A stretch of DNA of 64,000 nt from Bradysia coprophila (GCF_014529535.1 NW_023503423.1:9943340-10007339); one strand, 5' to 3'. Positions 1 to 12,900 are shown, counted from the first letter of the stretch. Notes: generated by a model not told the origin, from the sequence alone. Numbers and translations are program-made.

Positions 1-44
1 ATCCATCAAACAATCTCCTAATCTAGTTCACTCTAGTTTGACAG

Positions 45-1535
45 TAACTTTGCTGCAGCCGCCCAAACTAAGGTCATTTCGTTAACAATTGCTGTGTTTC
101 TAAAGTATCACGACGATCCGTACTTATTGGAACATGTTCAAGACATGCTGAAAATCCTGTGCCAGAATCCCTTCTGTCTCCAGCCATTGCAGGAAAGAAT
201 CGTCCCTACCTTGGTGAGTGTCTAATACTTTTCCGTTGTCGTGGTTGATATCAATGGTGTGGTTGCTATCACAACAGGTGAGCATTCTCAATCTTCAAGG
301 AGAAATGGCAAACCCGACAATGCAAGACATTTCGTTGGACGTCCTTCAAACAATCGTCAAATATTCTACCGCTCCGTTAAGCGATCAGCTTATACTGAAC
401 GCGTTTCCGGCTGCCGTCCAATGTATCCTGCACACCGATGACCATTCAATAATGCAGAGTGGCGGTGAATGTTTGCGTGCGTTCATTTTTGTCGCTCCCG
501 AGCAAGTGTGCAGCTACCGGAATGGCGAAGGACTTAACTACATAATGCAGGTCATCACGATGCTACTCAATCCGATGAGCACCGAATTCTCGGCCGTTTT
601 TGTTGGTCGGCTGGTTATAACAGTTATATCGAAGGCAGCGAGCATGTTGGGTGAAAATGTCTATCTCATACTCAAAGCGGTTATCAGCAAAATGCAATTG
701 GTGGAGTCGTTGAGCGTGGCTATGAGTCTGATTTTGACGTTTGCACATCTGTTCATTTCGCAAATGGACGCTCTGCTGAATTTCCTGAGCACCGTTCCCG
801 GACCGACTGGTGAGTGATGCCAGTACCTCTGAGTATTCCACTTTCAATCGAACCATTTAACTGTAACAGGTGAACCTGCCATTCAGTACGTCTTCTCACA
901 GTGGCTCTGCCGGCAACAGATGTTCTACGGAGTATACGAACGAAAAGTTAGCACTATGGCGCTGTGTAAACTGTTAGAACACGGAGTGACAACAAAGGAT
1001 GTACGACTAACATCGGTCACAATTCGTGACAAAGTTGAAGTGACCCATAAAGGTAGAACGAGATCAGAGACATCCACTACGGACGTACAATGGACAAATG
1101 TGCCGATTTTGGTGAAAATCTTTAAGTTGCTCATCAATGAACTAGCGTTTTTGAAGGAAACAAATGCCGTTGACACGGACAGCGATTCAGAAAGTGAAAG
1201 CAACGAAAAAGACACCACAAATTCAACGAAACTATCACCCATAAAAGTTGTGTCCGATCTGATGTACAATGATGGTATGCATGATCTTTTGTCGTCACTT
1301 TGCTTGATTTGTTCTACTAAAAAAAATCTTCCAAATTCCAGATAACGGCGACGACAGCAACGATCAACTAATGCAAGAACTCATGCAAGATCCAGCCTTT
1401 GAAATAAATATGGAAGAAAATTTGACGAAATTTCTGCAGAATTTCAGCCGCGATGATAACTTCAGTGAGTTTACTCAGCATCTGACGCCGTTGGAGAAAA
1501 TAATTTTGCAAGGGATTCAGGTGTCGGTTGCCTAA
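45..1535 (+). CDS. Ipo9: Importin-9, C-terminal part (5' end outside window)
   Basis: Nuclear import receptor of the importin-beta family, which carries histones and other basic cargo under Ran control. Exons I can place: 45-213, 278-809, 870-1274 and 1342-1535, all in phase; the stop is TAA at 1533-1535. The translation follows the C-terminal half of animal importin-9 closely, from memory: 'FLKYHDDP', 'HTDDHSIMQSGGECLRAF', 'GRLVITVISKA', 'LSTVPGPTGEPA' and 'WTNVPILVKIFKLLINEL'. HEAT-repeat helices are followed by an acidic serine-rich loop (about 1150-1220) and a short tail ending in LEKIILQGIQ, which matches the family end. Introns are 60 to 70 bp. The 5' exons lie before base 1, and the splice acceptor at 41-44 is the first boundary seen. 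Dph2 begins 612 bp downstream on the same strand. Confidence in family is high. Confidence 0.93.
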
Positions 1536-2147
1536 CCAGGACGCTGAACTCAACTGAAAATTTGAATTTACTTTAATAACTGAGACAATATATGAAAAAG
1601 CAACTGAAAGCGTGCGGGAGCCTTTTAATTGTTTGAAATTTGTACTAACAGTGGTGTACGTACACCTTTTTCAAAAACATCGGAGTGACGCATCGGAGTG
1701 TGTATATGTATCGTCAGGAGCCTATGGACTTGCGTCACTTCTTTTGATAGACACCATCAATATTCACAAAGACTTGCGCCACTCCGCTGAATTAAAACTC
1801 GAAATGGTTTGTGCTCGGAGTGACTCGAGCCTGATTTTGACATGAACCTGAACTTTCACTTTCAGATTACTCTAGTTCGATTCGGGTTGGAGCCGGAAGT
1901 GAAAAATTTCAGGTTCAGGTTCGGGTTTAACACTTCATCAGAAGAAATCATTTGAGAAAAAGGCATTTCGAAAAATCCATCTGTCGCGCCAATTTTCCGT
2001 TCATTCGATTCATTCATAGAATGAACGTGCGTATTAAATGTCATCAGTGTCAAACACGCGTGTCAAATACACATTTTGTATTTTTCAAAAAAGAATCAAA
2101 TGTTCGCGTTTCCCACTTCAAAAAGCAATTAACTTGACTAGCCTTTA
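1536..2147. other. Intergenic spacer, Ipo9 to Dph2
   Basis: 612 bp between the Ipo9 stop and the Dph2 start. It contains several short repeats of the type CGGAGTG/GCGCCACTCCG around 1680-1830. I see no convincing reading frame or RNA gene. It must hold the Ipo9 3' end and the Dph2 promoter, but no TATA box stands out. Confidence 0.6.
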
Positions 2148-3819
2148 ATGACAATGACTTCTGCATTTAGTTCCAACGATGCCGAGGTAATTGAGAGACC
2201 CATTGACCCAATAACAGATGGGCAATTGATCCAAGAAATATGGAACGAAGCGAGATGTGTCGAGTGTTCGACGTGGATTAAAGAAAATAACTTCAAAAGG
2301 GTAAGACAATCAATGTGATGTGACAACCACAAAGCCAACGGAAATGATTTTTTCAGGTGTGCCTTCAATTTCCCGATAATCTCATAGCATTTAGCATCGA
2401 AATTACACAAAAACTGTCACAGCTGGTTGACTCTGAAGTGTTTGTTCTGGGCGATACATCGTACGGTAGCTGCTGTATAGACGAGGTAACTTGTCTCACT
2501 TGATTGAATCGTTTCGATGCAGAGAAATTATTTAGTTTCTCGCAGATTGCTGCTGCTCACATTGACGCAGATGCAATTATTCATTTCGGTCATGCTTGTC
2601 TGAGCAGGGTGTCGAGGCTGCCGGTGCATTATGTTTTTCCGAATTTTCCTATTGAACCTGAAGTACTTTTGGATGAGATACTTAAGCTGGACATTGACAG
2701 TTCGGCTGAAATATTAGTATTTTGCGATGTTGGATATCACTATAGTTTAGGTGAGTACCATTGTCGCATCCTGTAGTGTTTCCTGTCAGTACAGCTGAAA
2801 AAGTCAATCTCCGGTTCAATAAAATCAACATTTCAGATTCAATTCGTTCGGTATTCGAATCGAGGCCGCAAATAAAAATTGCCGAATTGGCTGTGAGTTC
2901 GGATCCAGACATCCTCGGATATAACTTAAATTCAATTCAGCTGGAAAACATTTTGACTTGCATCTACATCGGGAAGGATGACCAATCGTTCTTCAATTTG
3001 AATGTTTCTTTACCAGGTGAGATCACTGCCAGTCGCAACTGATTTTTCTTCATACTAATGGCAACATCTTGTACTATAGAAAAGACTTGGTACCTCTACG
3101 ATTTATCGTCATCACATCAAACAGGGAATTTGAAGAAGATTGATCCCTTTACCACCAATTGGATGAAGCGACGATATTATTACATTGAAAAATGTAAAGA
3201 TGCACAGTCATTGGGCATTGTCGTGGCAACACTAACTGCCAAAGGTTACCTCGACGTGGTAAAACATATTCAAAACTTAGCAAAAATTCGTGGCGTTCGA
3301 CCCTATCTCATATCGGTGGGAAAAGTGAATCCTGCCAAATTAGCCAATTTTTTAGACATTGACTGTTTCGTACTGATCGGCTGTCCGGAAAATAGACTAA
3401 TTACATCGCGTGATTTCTACAAACCATTGTTGTCAACATTTGAGGTGGAAGTGGCACTAAATCCAGCATGGCGTCAACAGATGCCGGAACGATACTTCGT
3501 TGAATTCAAAGAAGTGTTGCCGAATGGAAAACTCTTCCGTGAGATTGGCGACGTGCTGGAAGAGGAAAGTGATGTTAGTCTTGTTAGTGGCAAAGTTCGT
3601 TTAACCAATTTGACGGACAGTACGAATGACCTTGAGGATGGTTCGGGAAGGGCGTTAATGAAACGGAATAATTTGGAGCTCATGCATATGGATTCAAGTT
3701 CAACGTTTCAAAATCGCTCGTGGACAGGACTGGATCCAGATTTAGGTAAAAGTAGTCCGACGAAAATTGTTGATGGTAGATCGGGGATAGCAATGAAATA
3801 TGACGAAAAAAGTGAATAA
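2148..3819 (+). CDS. Dph2: Diphthamide biosynthesis protein 2
   Basis: Subunit of the Dph1-Dph2 Fe-S complex that starts diphthamide synthesis on eEF2 by transferring the 3-amino-3-carboxypropyl group from S-adenosylmethionine. Exons: 2148-2300, 2357-2485, 2546-2750, 2837-3016 and 3080-3819, phases consistent, about 468 aa (human DPH2 is 489). Recognisable segments are 'LQFPDNL' near residue 54, 'LGDTSYGSCCIDE' (82-94) with the conserved Cys90/Cys91, 'IIHFGHACLS', and 'VLIGCPEN' with Cys324, the usual third cluster ligand. The C-terminal 130 residues are acidic and low in conservation. Two ATGs lie in frame, at 2148 and 2154; the first is chosen. AATAAA at 3815-3820 overlaps the stop codon. 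The gene appears intact. Confidence 0.95.
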
Positions 3820-4936
3820 AAGGTGGATGGGGAGAGAAAAATGGTTGTTAGTTACTTGGTCTAGTGTCTGATTCAGAATCTTTTACTTCATCAGTTTTAA
3901 CAGAAGTTTTTCTATAAGAGAATCAGCCGGATGAATATCATCCCTTCTTAAAAAGATAGTTGGGGCGCCTTTCAACCTACTGTACAATTTTCCGAATCCT
4001 AGCAGAAAAGGTTTCTCATTTCCATTATCCCTCGGAGTTCTTATCACCCCCAAATAGGAAATGGAGGAAATTTACACTTTCTACAAAGTATCGTGCAAGT
4101 ACATTTGAAATTTGGATCTCTTTGCTGGAGGACTAAGTATTGTAGAAGTTTCGAAAAGTGAAATTTGAAGTGGATCTGAAGGTGAAGTCTCAATTTTGGT
4201 AGAATTTTTGAGAATGTTTTTGACGATAATCTGTACATTGGAAAGCCTCAATATAAACGGCTAATAGCAGCCGGGTCAAAATAGATCAAATTCATAACGA
4301 CTAAATTACAGGTCTTTGGTCAAATTGATGCACAGACCATTTCTTTATCATCAAAAAAGATCGGCACCTTTCATAGTCCACTTTTCATTTAGACCACCGA
4401 AATCCGACGAAAAATTTGACCCGGCAGAGGTGTGTGTGGTTTGTAAATTGGCAATTTACACATTTTGACAATAGTTCCCCCGATTCACACACATACGAAC
4501 ATCATTACAGCAAAGGCCAATCAAATTACAGCCTAAGTTTGCTTCAGCTGATTTTCAGCTGGCTCACTCATGCAAACAAAACTGGTTGTGATTGTTTGAG
4601 TGTTTACACCGTTTTAACACTACACGCGTGCGCGTGGTAGTGGTAGAACTATATAAACATGCAAAGAATGTTTTGTTTGTGTGACTAGACCAGCTGAAAA
4701 TCAGCTGGGGCAAACGTAGGTTGAAATTTGATTGTCCTTTCCTATAAGTCAATCAATGAAAGGTAAATCATAAGTGAATAAGTCAACAAAATATTTTAAT
4801 CTAAGTCACCACAACATGGGGTTTTCAGACGAAACAGTTCGATTTAAAATTTAAACATTGCTTAAAAATCAACTCAGGCAGTACGCTCAAAATTTTTTTC
4901 GTTTAATTTTTTGTTCAAATCCAACTTTTAAATTTA
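3820..4936. other. Intergenic spacer, Dph2 to Klhl10
   Basis: No coding exon is evident. At 3861-3904 lies one of three copies of a roughly 44 bp motif that recurs at 38159-38202 and 62887-62929. At 4512-4740 there is an inverted-repeat element, listed separately, about 200 bp upstream of the Klhl10 start codon. Confidence 0.55.
4512..4740. mobile_element. MITE-like inverted repeat (family A, copy 1)
   Basis: The left arm, beginning AAAGGCCAATCAAATT, is matched in reverse by AATTTGATTGTCCTTT on the right. Inside, TCAGCTGATTTTCAGCTGG on the left mirrors CCAGCTGAAAATCAGCTGG on the right, with GCAAACAAAAC and GTTTTGTTTGT further in. Total about 229 bp with no coding capacity. Related copies are at 12115-12282, 56231-56423 and 57574-57718. 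I could not assign a target-site duplication with confidence. Confidence 0.75.
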
Positions 4937-7414
4937 ATGGAAGTTAAAAATTCAAGTCATGCGTTGAAAACTTGCTTGAGCAATCAGGCGATGCGAAATC
5001 TTTTCGAAATGCGACAAAACAATTCATTGTGCGATGCAACAATAACAATAGGTGGGTGAGTGGGTGATACTGTTTAACCCAAGGCTGTAAACGGTGGGAG
5101 AAGTCAGACAGTCAGACACACCATTTATCTTTCTAAAAATTCAACACACAGATTCGCTTTTGGTGAATTTCTTTGGTGAATTCCTAATAAAAAGGCGTTC
5201 TGCCCAAAAGTTTATAGCCTTGGTTTGACCAATAACATATTTGACTTACAAATGTTTTAATCAAACGTAATCTTATATAGACAATGGCACCACCGTTTAC
5301 GTTCATAGGCCAATACTGTCGGCTTGCAGTGACTACTTTCAGTAGGTTTTCAGTTCAAATGAAATCTTTCCTCCTCCATTTGAAATCTCTTACTCCATTC
5401 ACACAGAAAGGCATTTAATTCAAAGACATCAAGTGATGTGTCTGGTAACACTAAACATGCTAACGATGATGTTATGAATATCCAAATCCCAGGAGTAAGT
5501 TCATTCGCAATAACGAAAATCGTTGAATATTCGTACCTGCGAACGTGTGATTTGACCGAGAAAAATGTCTACGAGATTCTAGTTGTAGCTGATTACGTTG
5601 CCATGCTGGGCCTAGTTCAACTCTGTGTTGAATTTCTAACGAAATCGCTAAGCTCGACAAACTGCGTTGGAATCATGCGATTTGCAATGTAAACTTTTTG
5701 CGACTATTTGAGTAAAAATTTGTCCTTCATTTGACTGACCTGAATGTAGCGTTCGCGAAAACAAGGATTTGTACAACATGGCCCACCTCTATGTTCTACG
5801 AAATTTTGAGCACGTTGCTGCGAACAGTGAGCAGTTGATGGAACTGCCAATGGAAGAACTCTACACCATATTGAATGATGATTTATTGAATGTTAGAGAC
5901 GAGTACTTGGTGTGGCAATGTATTTTACGGTGGATAGAATACGATCGCGAGACGAGAAAAATGCAGATTCCGAAACTGTTATCAGCGATTCGATTGGGTT
6001 GTCTAAATGCCACGGTACGTCTTGATAATACAATTCCCATTAAAAGATGCTGGCTGAGCCTTTTACAGTACTTCATGGAAAACATCATGAACCACAAGTA
6101 TGTTGTGAATAATGCAGAGACTCAACCGATCATCCTGGAAGTTCTAGGTTTTTTGGAAGATCTAAACGATTTAGGTGATCAAAGTGTAAAGGTATGCTCA
6201 ACTGAAATTGTTCTGATAGGACCTCACTCGCCCCATCGTCAATGAATACCATTTTTAGATAGTAACTCCTCGAATGGCTGTCCCCCGTATACCACATGAC
6301 GTCATATTTTTAACTGGTGGCTGGCAGAGCCGACCAGTAGCAATCGTCGAAACTTACGATACACGAGGTTGCTGTTGAACAGATTTAAAAAGAAAATGAT
6401 CAGCAAAAATGTGAACATTTTCAGCCGACCGATGGGTGAATGTACCACAAAAGCCGAATGTGAGTCGCTGTTACCATGGTACAGCCGTCATTGGAACATT
6501 ACTTTATATGGTTGGAGGATTCGATGGCAGGAATTTCTTTAACACATGCTGTGTTTTTGACGCTGTGAACAAAACTTGGCGTGAGGTTGGTTGAACCTCA
6601 AAGTCGATTCAAATTGACTGACTGATATTTGATCGAGCCAACAGATCTCTCCAATGCACACACATCGAAGCTACGTTAGTGTGACCGAACTAAACGGGTT
6701 TATCTATGCGTTGGGTGGTTTCGATGGCACTCATCGCCTAAACACATGCGAACGGTATGATCCGATCACCAATCAATGGACTCTGATACCGTCCATGAAT
6801 GTGATAAGATCGGACGCTCATGCGTGTACAATAGATGGTAAAATCTATATAGCAGGTGGCTTCGACGGTCAGATGTGTCTGGACAGCGCCGAATGTTACG
6901 ATCCTGACACAAATCTGTGGCTCAACATTCCACCGATGACTTCGAGACGATCCGGTGTGTCTTGCATTGGATTCAAGGGATGGTTGTTCGTTATGGGTGG
7001 CTTTGACGGGACATTTCGATTGAAAACGTGCGAAAAATTTAATACAAAGACCAATGAATGGAGTACGATACCTGAGATGACATACGAAAGAAGTAATTTC
7101 GGTATTGAAATTCTGGACGATATGATTTTCGTCATAGGTGGCTACAATGGTATAATCAAAATACCGTTCAACGAATGCTACAATACGGAAAATAATCAAT
7201 GGTTTGATAAGTCTCAATTCTTTGCTTTCGATCACATTGGTCTCAATTCGTATAAATTTCCACACGAAATAGGTATAATGCAACGGTAATGAGCAAACCC
7301 CGAGCAGGACATAAGGCTAATGTGGTAAAGGGATTGCCGAATGTTACGGATTACATTTATAAACATCGGGACCACTTAATTGAGGAACGACGTTTGAGTA
7401 TTCGACGGCAATAA
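4937..7414 (+). CDS. klhl10: Kelch-like protein 10 (BTB-BACK-kelch)
   Basis: Substrate adaptor for Cullin-3 ubiquitin ligase. In Drosophila Klhl10 acts in spermatids to permit caspase activation during sperm individualization. Exons: 4937-5051, 5281-5341, 5407-5688, 5750-6191, 6259-6367, 6425-6585, 6645-7210 and 7273-7414, giving 1878 nt, 625 aa, all phases consistent. The BTB part runs through 'NSLCDATITI', 'VYVHRPILSACSDYF' and 'IQIPGVSSFA'; BACK follows; then six kelch blades with GG pairs ('MVGGFDGRNF', 'ALGGFDGTHR', 'IAGGFDGQM', 'VMGGFDGTF', 'VIGGYNGI'). The C-terminus 'VKGLPNVTDYIYKHRDHL' is typical of KLHL10. Reading straight through the last intron would stop at 7289 and lose this tail, so I infer a 62 bp intron (7211-7272) with the weak donor GTCTCA. 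AATAAA lies at 7419-7424. Confidence 0.92.
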
Positions 7415-8489
7415 GATTAATAAAATTTTGATTGGTAAAAATTCAGAAAAATCTTGTTCGTTATAACTCTTTACCACATCAGGGCATGGGTAATAAATGC
7501 CATCCCGTAATCCTAGATCCTCATTTTCACTTTAAAGGCTGAAGGTCGCGTAAGCCCTTATGTCTTAACTTACAAAATGTGTGATATCGCTGGGGGTTAC
7601 GCATTCTGCGTCTGAGTTCAGGCATTTTATCAGCGAAAATTTTCAAAAATTCTTTCCAGAAAAGTGATTGTTCAATGTTTTGGAAGATTCCGATTCTGCA
7701 ATAACTTTTTCTTTTGAAGAAGCGACCTACTTCCCACCTCAATAATCCAGAAGAGAACCCAAAATATCTGGGTAATCCGTACCAATACACCAATCCTAAA
7801 GTTCTAGAACTGAGAAGATTGTAGACTATGTGGAGGGATGGAACCAACCTGCTACCACTTCAAGAATCCAAAAACCATTCGCCCTTCGGTCACTCTTTTG
7901 ACCACAGATATGAAAAATTTTCAAGAAATCCTTGAAATACCAACAGTTTTGGTCACTTTCAAACCTAGCTTCTCAGGATGATGAGCTAGAAACCCAGTCC
8001 CTTTGGCAAGTTGGTTATCCTCAATGAACACTATAATCTATCTTGCCCGACCAATTCTGTAGAATTTGTCATGATGGGAAAAATTTGAGTCTGGAATTTT
8101 TTTTAAACAAACTTGGTCGAGAAGGTCCGGAATGTTCAGAAGGTCATAATCTGCAAAATTTGTGAACGCCTCAAATGCCACTTTTGGTTTAAATTATGTC
8201 ATTGACCTGCATTCCAAACAAACTTCGAGAAAATCTAAATAAGCTTTTATTAGTTAGGAAAGGGTTCCATTAACGTAGGAAATAGTCCTCTAAAAATACG
8301 AAATTTCGAAAATACGAAAATAAGTAAAAGATTGAAAGCATAGTCCATAGCCTTCAGAACCCTATTGACAACTTCCACACATATTATTTGATTATTTTTT
8401 TTTATGAAGTAAACTATTCTTTATTAAAAGCGAAAAAAAGGCTGTAAAGTGCAACCAGTAAAAAAACGATCTTTTCAACAAACAAATAT
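7415..8489. other. Intergenic, no gene seen
   Basis: About 1.1 kb of AT-rich sequence after Klhl10. A 106-codon minus-strand frame at 7527-7847 has no recognisable motif and is probably chance. No RNA gene or clear inverted repeat was found. Confidence 0.5.
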
Positions 8490-8840
8490 TTACAATAAAT
8501 AAAAATCATCAATTCTATTACGTCCCAAGGTCTCTAAAATGCAACTAGAATTTCTTCGTTGAATCGCAATGGAAACCTTCTGTAGCAGGTAGTCCATAGA
8601 GCGCGGTTCCCCAGAAGCCTTTTGCATTAATGATCCCAATTTCTTTATAAATGTCTTTGTCTCAGGACCCATGCTACCTAGTGATTCAAAAGCAATAGGC
8701 GTGAATAAATAATTATCTTTTAAACAAATGTAATGATTGTGCTTAGATCTTTCGGCATTATCAGCAATCGAACCAGCTTTTTTGGATGACTGATTAACAT
8801 AAGAAGGGGCTAGGGTATCTCTAATGGTTACATCCCACAA
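8490..8840 (-). mobile_element. Reverse-transcriptase-type retroelement remnant (C-terminal tail)
   Basis: A 116-codon frame whose residues resemble the tail that follows the reverse transcriptase in many invertebrate retroelements: 'WDVTIRDTLAPSYV', then 'FTPIAFESLGSMGPET', 'FIKKLG', and a final 'VSIAIQRRNSSCILETLG'. This pattern is recalled from unannotated reverse-transcriptase proteins; I judge a non-LTR (LINE-like) source most likely. Only this fragment is present. No polymerase domain was found nearby, so the copy is dead and probably old. Confidence 0.6.
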
Positions 8841-9966
8841 AATAGGTCTACCGTGACTCCATGGAATTAGAGTTTTTTTTAATTTGATTATGATTAGAAT
8901 TGAAAATTTATTTTTAATGTGTCGGGCACAGCTCTGCTATGGTCGGGGTCGGGGTCGAAAATGAAAGAGTTTTGAGCAACAATTTTTTTAGTATCTGTTT
9001 AGACGATTGATTTTAGACACTTTCGCATATATCCCTCCCTCAGTTCGTTCGGGCTACATCTCGCGAAATTGCCTAAAAAGAAATCGTCCAAAACAGATAC
9101 ACAAACAACTATTATTGTCTTGAGGCCAGAAAGTGCGTCATCCAGTCATACTGAGAACCGGTTTTTCGCATTTTCTGGTCACAAGACAACAAATTACCGT
9201 ACTGTCTTGCTTGGAAATGTTTTGGTGAGGCGTGTGGGATGCATTCCTCGCCTTCGGCTCGAAATATATTCTCCCCAAACTTCTCAACAAAAAATGTCGC
9301 AGCGAGACAGTACTATTAATTGCTTTCCGTCGAAATATTTATAAACTATTTTCAAATCCGAACCCAGACCTTTTTTTGGCGAATTCTTAATTATATTCTT
9401 TGCATTATGAAAGAAGAACATTGAAGACATTATAGCGCAAAAAATATGTCTGGGAATTCATAAAAAGTGATAACAAATATATAACTTAAGTGTTCACGGT
9501 ATTCATTACGTAACACAGTGGGTAATAGGTGGTAATGTTCACTGACAAAGGCAGAATTGATTGCATTTTATGATTCTTCTCAAATTCAGTGTTCTTATCT
9601 GAGAAATACGTATTAAATTGATACATAAGTCCAACTGTTGAATGTGCCACAGAATTACATAACTTTCGCTTCACATTATACGCGCACCGTCATATCGAAA
9701 CGAATGAAACGAACGTAACGTAATATATTCGCGACTACGTTTTTAATAGCGAGAGAGAGAGAATATGTATACCGGTCTCTGAGCATAAACTGAGAACGGT
9801 TTTTCGGTTCTATTACACTCCAAATCCTCCAGCACTTTATTCGTCTCAATTACGTGGAACAGTCGGTTATTTGAGCTGAAGCAAGACGGTGTATTACATT
9901 ACAAGTCTGTGTGTGATTTGAATTAAAAATATTCCATTCTAAAAAAAAATTCGAAACCATTTGAAA
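8841..9966. other. Intergenic spacer upstream of transketolase
   Basis: About 1.1 kb. The stretch 9011-9123 recurs in reverse orientation at 32323-32430 and marks a dispersed repeat. The part just before 9967 is likely promoter and 5' UTR of transketolase, with a GA-rich run near 9750-9765. No exon is identified. Confidence 0.5.
9011..9123 (+). repeat. Dispersed repeat, copy 1
   Basis: Shares about 105 bp, including a perfect CTCGCGAAATTGCC core and ACTTTCGC upstream, with the reverse complement of 32323-32430. Divergence is substantial, so both copies look old. The family is not recognised. Confidence 0.6.
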
Positions 9967-12900
9967 ATGGCAAACTTTCACAAAACCGAAGCTAAAACGG
10001 TCCAGGAATTGAAGGACATTGCCCATCGTTTGCGAATTCATTCCATTACATCCACTCAGGCATCGAAATCGGGGTAAATAAATCCTTTTTGTAATTTCCA
10101 CTTTTCGATTACGAGCAAAATTTTTGTTCCACAAAGTGTTTTTGTCACACCATATTCGGCAATATGAGATGGTGTTTGTTGAATAAATTGCATTTGTATA
10201 AAATGTAGCCGGCTCTGAATGTCTCGGCACTTTATGATGAGAGTATGAGGAAAATTGAATTTCTATTCAAACATGTGGTTACGACTGCATGCCAGCAATA
10301 TATTATGAAGTTACAAGATGCACTATCGCACCACGTTTTCATATTTTAATTATTGATTTAACAACCCAGTCGTTCAAACATTTTCTTTTATCAGTTTTTT
10401 AACTGTGTAGAGGAAACGATGCGCTTGACGTATGATAGTACGGAGAGAGAGCGAGAGACCATTTTATATATTTTTTTCCATTATCAGTCGTAATGTTTGA
10501 CCTTTTTGACCTTAATTTTAATTTAAATTACATTTTAACTTGTTGGGAATTGATATAAAGTCCTCTACCTGATTACAATAAATTATTTTTATACCAGCCA
10601 CCAGCCATGTCACAATGTATAACGTTGCAGATTATTCTTAAAAGACATATTATGGTCTACTGTTTATAAATTGCATGGTATGGTATAATTTGAATAATAT
10701 TCGTTTTCCATTCACTACTCATGGGACAGAAAACACACGTCGGTTACTCATGGTAATGACCTTAATTTCTAATTTTTTTATAATTTGTAATTCAAAAAAA
10801 AATATTTTTTTTGCATTGTTATAAGCACGGAGGCAAATCCAATTCAACCAATAGCATTTTAACATTCGCTCTCTATACTTTATGCGTGTTACTTGGCAAT
10901 TGAAAGTTAATAGAATATTTTTCAGCAAAACAAAACCAGTTTATGATTTGTCTATTGAGTTATGTGTCGATTATAAGACACTGTACTGATGTTTTCGCTC
11001 TCTTTACACAGCATAATATTCGGTGATAACTTTTTACCATTCGGGGTTCAATTACAATGTAAATTGCGTTTACGATCCGGTTATGTAAATCTTAACCGTC
11101 AGACCTAAATTGTAACGACACAGACACTCCTAATCATCTAAATTATAAATTCGAGAACAAATTATAATTAAAATGTTTACAAAGTCGACCCGTTATAGTT
11201 CGTGGGCATGTTATTGATATCAGCGAAGGATATATTGGAATCATATGATCATTGGTCCAATATAGTAAAAATAGATTGCGATGTTCTTGCTCCAGTACAG
11301 TGAAAACAGATTGTGAGTCAGATCAAGGTCTTTTCTTGTCACATATTCAATCAATGTTCCTAAGACGTTGTAATAAGAACGATTAAATTACAATAATTCG
11401 TACTCAAGCGAGTACGACCATAGAGCAATATCTTCGGGTGAAAACTAAAGACAAAATGAGAAAGTTGATGAAGTCCTTCCGTTAAGACCGCAATTGATAT
11501 TTTGTTTCCTTTAAGAATTCCATTTTTCTATTCAACATCAGAAGAAAGTGGAAGCTCCTAGAAGTTCCATAAACTGACAAAAGGTTTATTTTCTTGTTCA
11601 GACATTCAGACTTAACTGTTAAATTTACCCAGATCACACCGGAATATTCTTGTCTACCTTTGAATCGTTTCAGACGAGAGTATTGATGACTTTCTGAAGA
11701 AACGACGAGTTCCTGAAGAAGAAAAAAAACGAGTGGTGGACGTACTCCGCGTGTCTTCAGAAAATCGTCGTTTCTTAACATTTTGTAAAGGGAATATTCC
11801 ATCCGAAGAAACAGCAAGAAGAATTGGAAGACTTGCTGAAGAGATGGTGAGTTGATGGATAAATTTCGACTGCACTTCATTTTCTTCGCCCGTCCGTCTC
11901 TTCATAAAATCTGGGATACTAATTTCGACAGTGCGATAATCTGCTGTAAAAGCATAATGAAAAACCGCACTAATGTTCACGTAATTAATTTACCGTATCA
12001 TGGTATCATGTCGCCGCAATACAGCCTTTATATTACAATTTACAACTCTGAAAAGGAAATTCCGTCTCGTATTTTCGTAAAGTAATTCTCAGCAAAATTT
12101 GTACAGTTTATGACTTTCAATTTTGCCCACTATTTCGATTCAGCTGTTTGACCAGCTGGTTCACATAAACAAACAAAGTCAGTTAACATAATAATCAGGA
12201 GTAAATAAAAATGGCAACATTGATTTGTCTACGTGGACCGGCTGGTCACGCAACTGAATCGAAATAGTGCACAGAATTGAATGGCGTCCACTGTATCGCA
12301 ATTTAAACGCATTTTTGTTACACTTCTGACGAAAACTTAAAATTATTTTTAATTTGACGAAATGCACATGCAATCTTATCAAATGTGAATATGTCGAAGG
12401 GGGTACCGACTTGGGGAAAGGGTGTCACAGATCCAAGAGAAAATGTCATATAAAAGTGGAAATGTCTGTAAATGTTCAGTGAAAGTTTTAAATGCTCTGT
12501 GATTAGTCGGTGACCACTCGATACAATCTGTACATTCGGTCGAACAGCACGCATCAGCAGCTGCTTTATTGTTAATTATTGGCACTCATATGTTAACAAA
12601 TTACGTTATTCCAATCATGACCGATATTATTATTATATCGGCTTACGCTATTAGTTATCAGAGAACTTATGTGTATGCACACAGCACACTCTCTTGGCTC
12701 ATGTTTTATTAAATCATTCGGCGATAAACAATCGAGTATTTGATAACAGAATTTAAAAAGAAAAAAGTTTTGAATCAACTAATTACGTCCATTCGTATAC
12801 AATGAAACTGACGATACAACTTCACATTAAGATGATGATGAGTTATCTCTCATACGATCGCTAAATGATTACCTTATGTTTTGCAGGCATCCAACATCAT

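Noticed and set aside
563-1269. Minus-strand open frames opposite the importin-9 exons
   Set aside because: They are antisense shadows of the coding exons and carry no motif of their own.
6738-7283. 181-codon minus-strand frame opposite Klhl10
   Set aside because: Shadow of the kelch exon, with no similarity recognised.
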